From Candidatus Roseilinea sp. NK_OTU-006 (GTDB lineage Bacteria; Chloroflexota; Anaerolineae; J036; Brachytrichaceae), in assembly GCF_012931985.1 (NCBI RefSeq), contig NZ_JAAFGM010000013.1, forward strand, positions 1-64,000: 64,000 nucleotides of DNA, written 5' to 3'. The notes beneath the pieces are model-generated. The model had not been told where the DNA came from, searched no databases, and saw only the letters and a list, made by a program, of their open reading frames with translations. How positions within the stretch are numbered: position 1 is the first letter of the stretch; every line of letters starts with the position of its first letter. Shown piece by piece: positions 62,737 through 64,000 of this stretch. Made by a program: the position numbers and the translations under genes.

Positions 62737-64000
62737 TTAGCGCGATGCCCGTTCGATCGTCTCCTCAACTACGTCCAGGCCTTCGTGCAACTGTGCTTCG
62801 CCGATCACCAGCGGGAAGAGGAAGCGCAGGCCATTCGAGTATAGCCCGCAGCGGATGGCGAGCACGCCGTTGCGCGCCAAGTCGCGGACAACGGCAACAG
62901 TCTTCTCCGGCGAGAGCGGCCGGCGGGAAGCGCGATCCTCGACGAACTCGATGGCCAGCATCGCGCCTAGGCCGCGCACATCGCCGATCAGTGCGAACCG
63001 CTCCTGCATGCGCTTCAATCGTTCGCAGGCGATGCCGCCCAGATAGGCCGCGCGCGTGCACAGGTCATCGCGTTCGATGAGCGCGATGGCCTGCAGCGCC
63101 GCGGCGCAGGCGACCGGGTTGCCGCTGTAGGTGCCGCCTAAACCTCCTAGGTGAACCTTGTCCATCACCTCGGCGCGGCCCACCGTCGCGGCGATCGGCA
63201 TACCGGCGCCCATGCTCTTCGCCATGACGACGATGTCCGGCTCGACCTCATAATGCTGAATGGCGAAAAGTTTGCCGGTGCGGGCAAAGCCACACTGCAC
63301 CTCGTCAACGACGAGCAAGATGCCGTAGCGCGTGCATATCTCGCGCAGCCGGCGCATGAACTCGCGCGGCACAGGAATAAAGCCCCCCTCGCCCTGCACC
63401 GGCTCGATGATCACCGCCGCCACGTGCTCCGGCATCACATGCGCCACCAAGAAGCGCTCGAACGCCTCCCAGACCAGCTCGACCCTCTGCGCTTCGCTCA
63501 GGTCGGCGCCGATGGCGGTGCGATAGAGATAGGGGAACGGGGCGCGATAGACCTCTGGCGCGAATGGCCCGAAGCCTTTTTTGAACAGCGCGTATTTGCT
63601 GGTCAACGTCTGGGTGAGCAGCGTGCGGCCGTGATACGCGCCCTCGAAGGCGATGATAGCTTGCCGGCCGGTCGCCACGCGCGCGATTTGGATGGCCTGT
63701 TCCACGGCCTCGGCACCGGTGTTGGTAATCATGGCCTTTTTGGCACCGCTGATCGGCGCGATGGCGTTCAGCTTTTCGGCCAATTGCACATGGGGTTCGG
63801 TGGTGGCGACCAGGCCGCAGACGTGGATCATCGCCTCGGCCTGTGATTGGATCGCTGCGACGACTTCCGGCGGCGTGTGGCCGACGTTGAGCACACCGAT
63901 GCCGCCGGCAAAGTCAATCAGCACGTTGCCGTCCACGTCCTCCACCAACGCGCCGTGCGCACGTCGCACGGCGATGTCGGTCGCTTTGCCATAGCCCGCC
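62737..64000 (-). CDS. Class-III aminotransferase (4-aminobutyrate aminotransferase-like), N-terminus beyond the right edge
   Basis: A minus-strand frame enters from the right edge (AGYGKATDIAVRRAHGALVE) and stops at 62737, leaving about 420 residues. The GTG at 63969 is internal, not the true start. Motifs are LVEDVDGNVLIDFAGGIGVL, TNTGAEAVEQAIQIARVATG (PLP phosphate site), DEVQCGFARTG and MAKSMGAGMP with the PLP lysine. It is a GabT-type omega-aminotransferase; about 30 N-terminal residues are missing. It shares the family, not the operon, with the gene at 34903-36249. Confidence 0.9.
   Translation of the reverse strand, partial: AGYGKATDIAVRRAHGALVEDVDGNVLIDFAGGIGVLNVGHTPPEVVAAIQSQAEAMIHVCGLVATTEPHVQLAEKLNAIAPISGAKKAMITNTGAEAVEQAIQIARVATGRQAIIAFEGAYHGRTLLTQTLTSKYALFKKGFGPFAPEVYRAPFPYLYRTAIGADLSEAQRVELVWEAFERFLVAHVMPEHVAAVIIEPVQGEGGFIPVPREFMRRLREICTRYGILLVVDEVQCGFARTGKLFAIQHYEVEPDIVVMAKSMGAGMPIAATVGRAEVMDKVHLGGLGGTYSGNPVACAAALQAIALIERDDLCTRAAYLGGIACERLKRMQERFALIGDVRGLGAMLAIEFVEDRASRRPLSPEKTVAVVRDLARNGVLAIRCGLYSNGLRFLFPLVIGEAQLHEGLDVVEETIERASR

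Overview
The window is a GC-rich, densely packed bacterial chromosome segment with about 52 protein-coding genes. I see no rRNA, tRNA, CRISPR array or insertion sequence. The gene content fits Chloroflexota, probably an Anaerolineae-like or Roseilinea-like lineage. The clues are LysW-dependent amino-acid synthesis, an ECF transporter with a double ATPase, a STAND/TPR regulator, multi-membrane glycosyltransferases with a soluble C-terminal module, secreted proteins with a short 'PIVRR'-type tail, and an archaeal-type phosphoglycerate mutase. This assignment is inference from gene content, not phylogeny.

Layout. 1-8.2 kb (minus): the start of a very large secreted FG-GAP/DUF11 protein that runs off the left edge, a STAND (NB-ARC) TPR protein and a membrane glycosyltransferase. 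8.5-19.2 kb (plus): a ROK-regulated catabolic locus with a fucose-isomerase-fold sugar isomerase, an ABC sugar importer, a small transaldolase, an aldehyde dehydrogenase, a threonine-synthase-like PLP enzyme and a 2-hydroxyacid dehydrogenase. This is the most interesting locus. The set and the transaldolase active site point to transaldolase-type sulfoglycolysis of sulfoquinovose, possibly extended to sulfolactate oxidation. 19.2-25.6 kb (minus): an NAD(P) reductase, an acyl-CoA ligase, an enolase-superfamily dehydratase, a PPK2 and a family-2 glycosyltransferase. 25.6-29.6 kb (plus): an ECF sigma factor, a small membrane protein and a histidine kinase in one overlapping unit, then a HAD phosphatase and a methyltransferase.

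29.7-36.2 kb (minus): a phosphatase-like/beta-propeller membrane protein, DNA ligase LigA, a zinc dehydrogenase and a class-III aminotransferase, almost without gaps. 36.5-38.7 kb (plus): a secreted clan GH-A glycosidase. 38.7-42.7 kb (minus): type II pantothenate kinase, UDP-GlcNAc 2-epimerase, a DsbB-cytochrome c fusion, a flavin-oxidase-like protein and UbiX. 42.8-45.8 kb (plus): lysWXYZ from a strong promoter that appears to give a leaderless mRNA. 46-49.6 kb (minus): an MFS exporter, a small membrane protein, CobS and CobC. 49.7-53.2 kb (plus): a ferrochelatase remnant, a second membrane glycosyltransferase carrying in-frame palindromic repeats, and ApgM. 53.2-54.3 kb (minus): a duplicated DUF305 lipoprotein and a Cys/His-rich secreted protein. 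54.5-57.8 kb (plus): FtsK and a PHP protein. 57.9-62.6 kb (minus): an ECF vitamin transporter with a long structured leader and a YceI lipoprotein. The window ends inside a second class-III aminotransferase.

Many genes overlap by 1-8 bases or lie within 10 bases of each other, so operon and translational-coupling statements rest on direct spacing. Functions are read from motifs and general family knowledge; no database search was possible.
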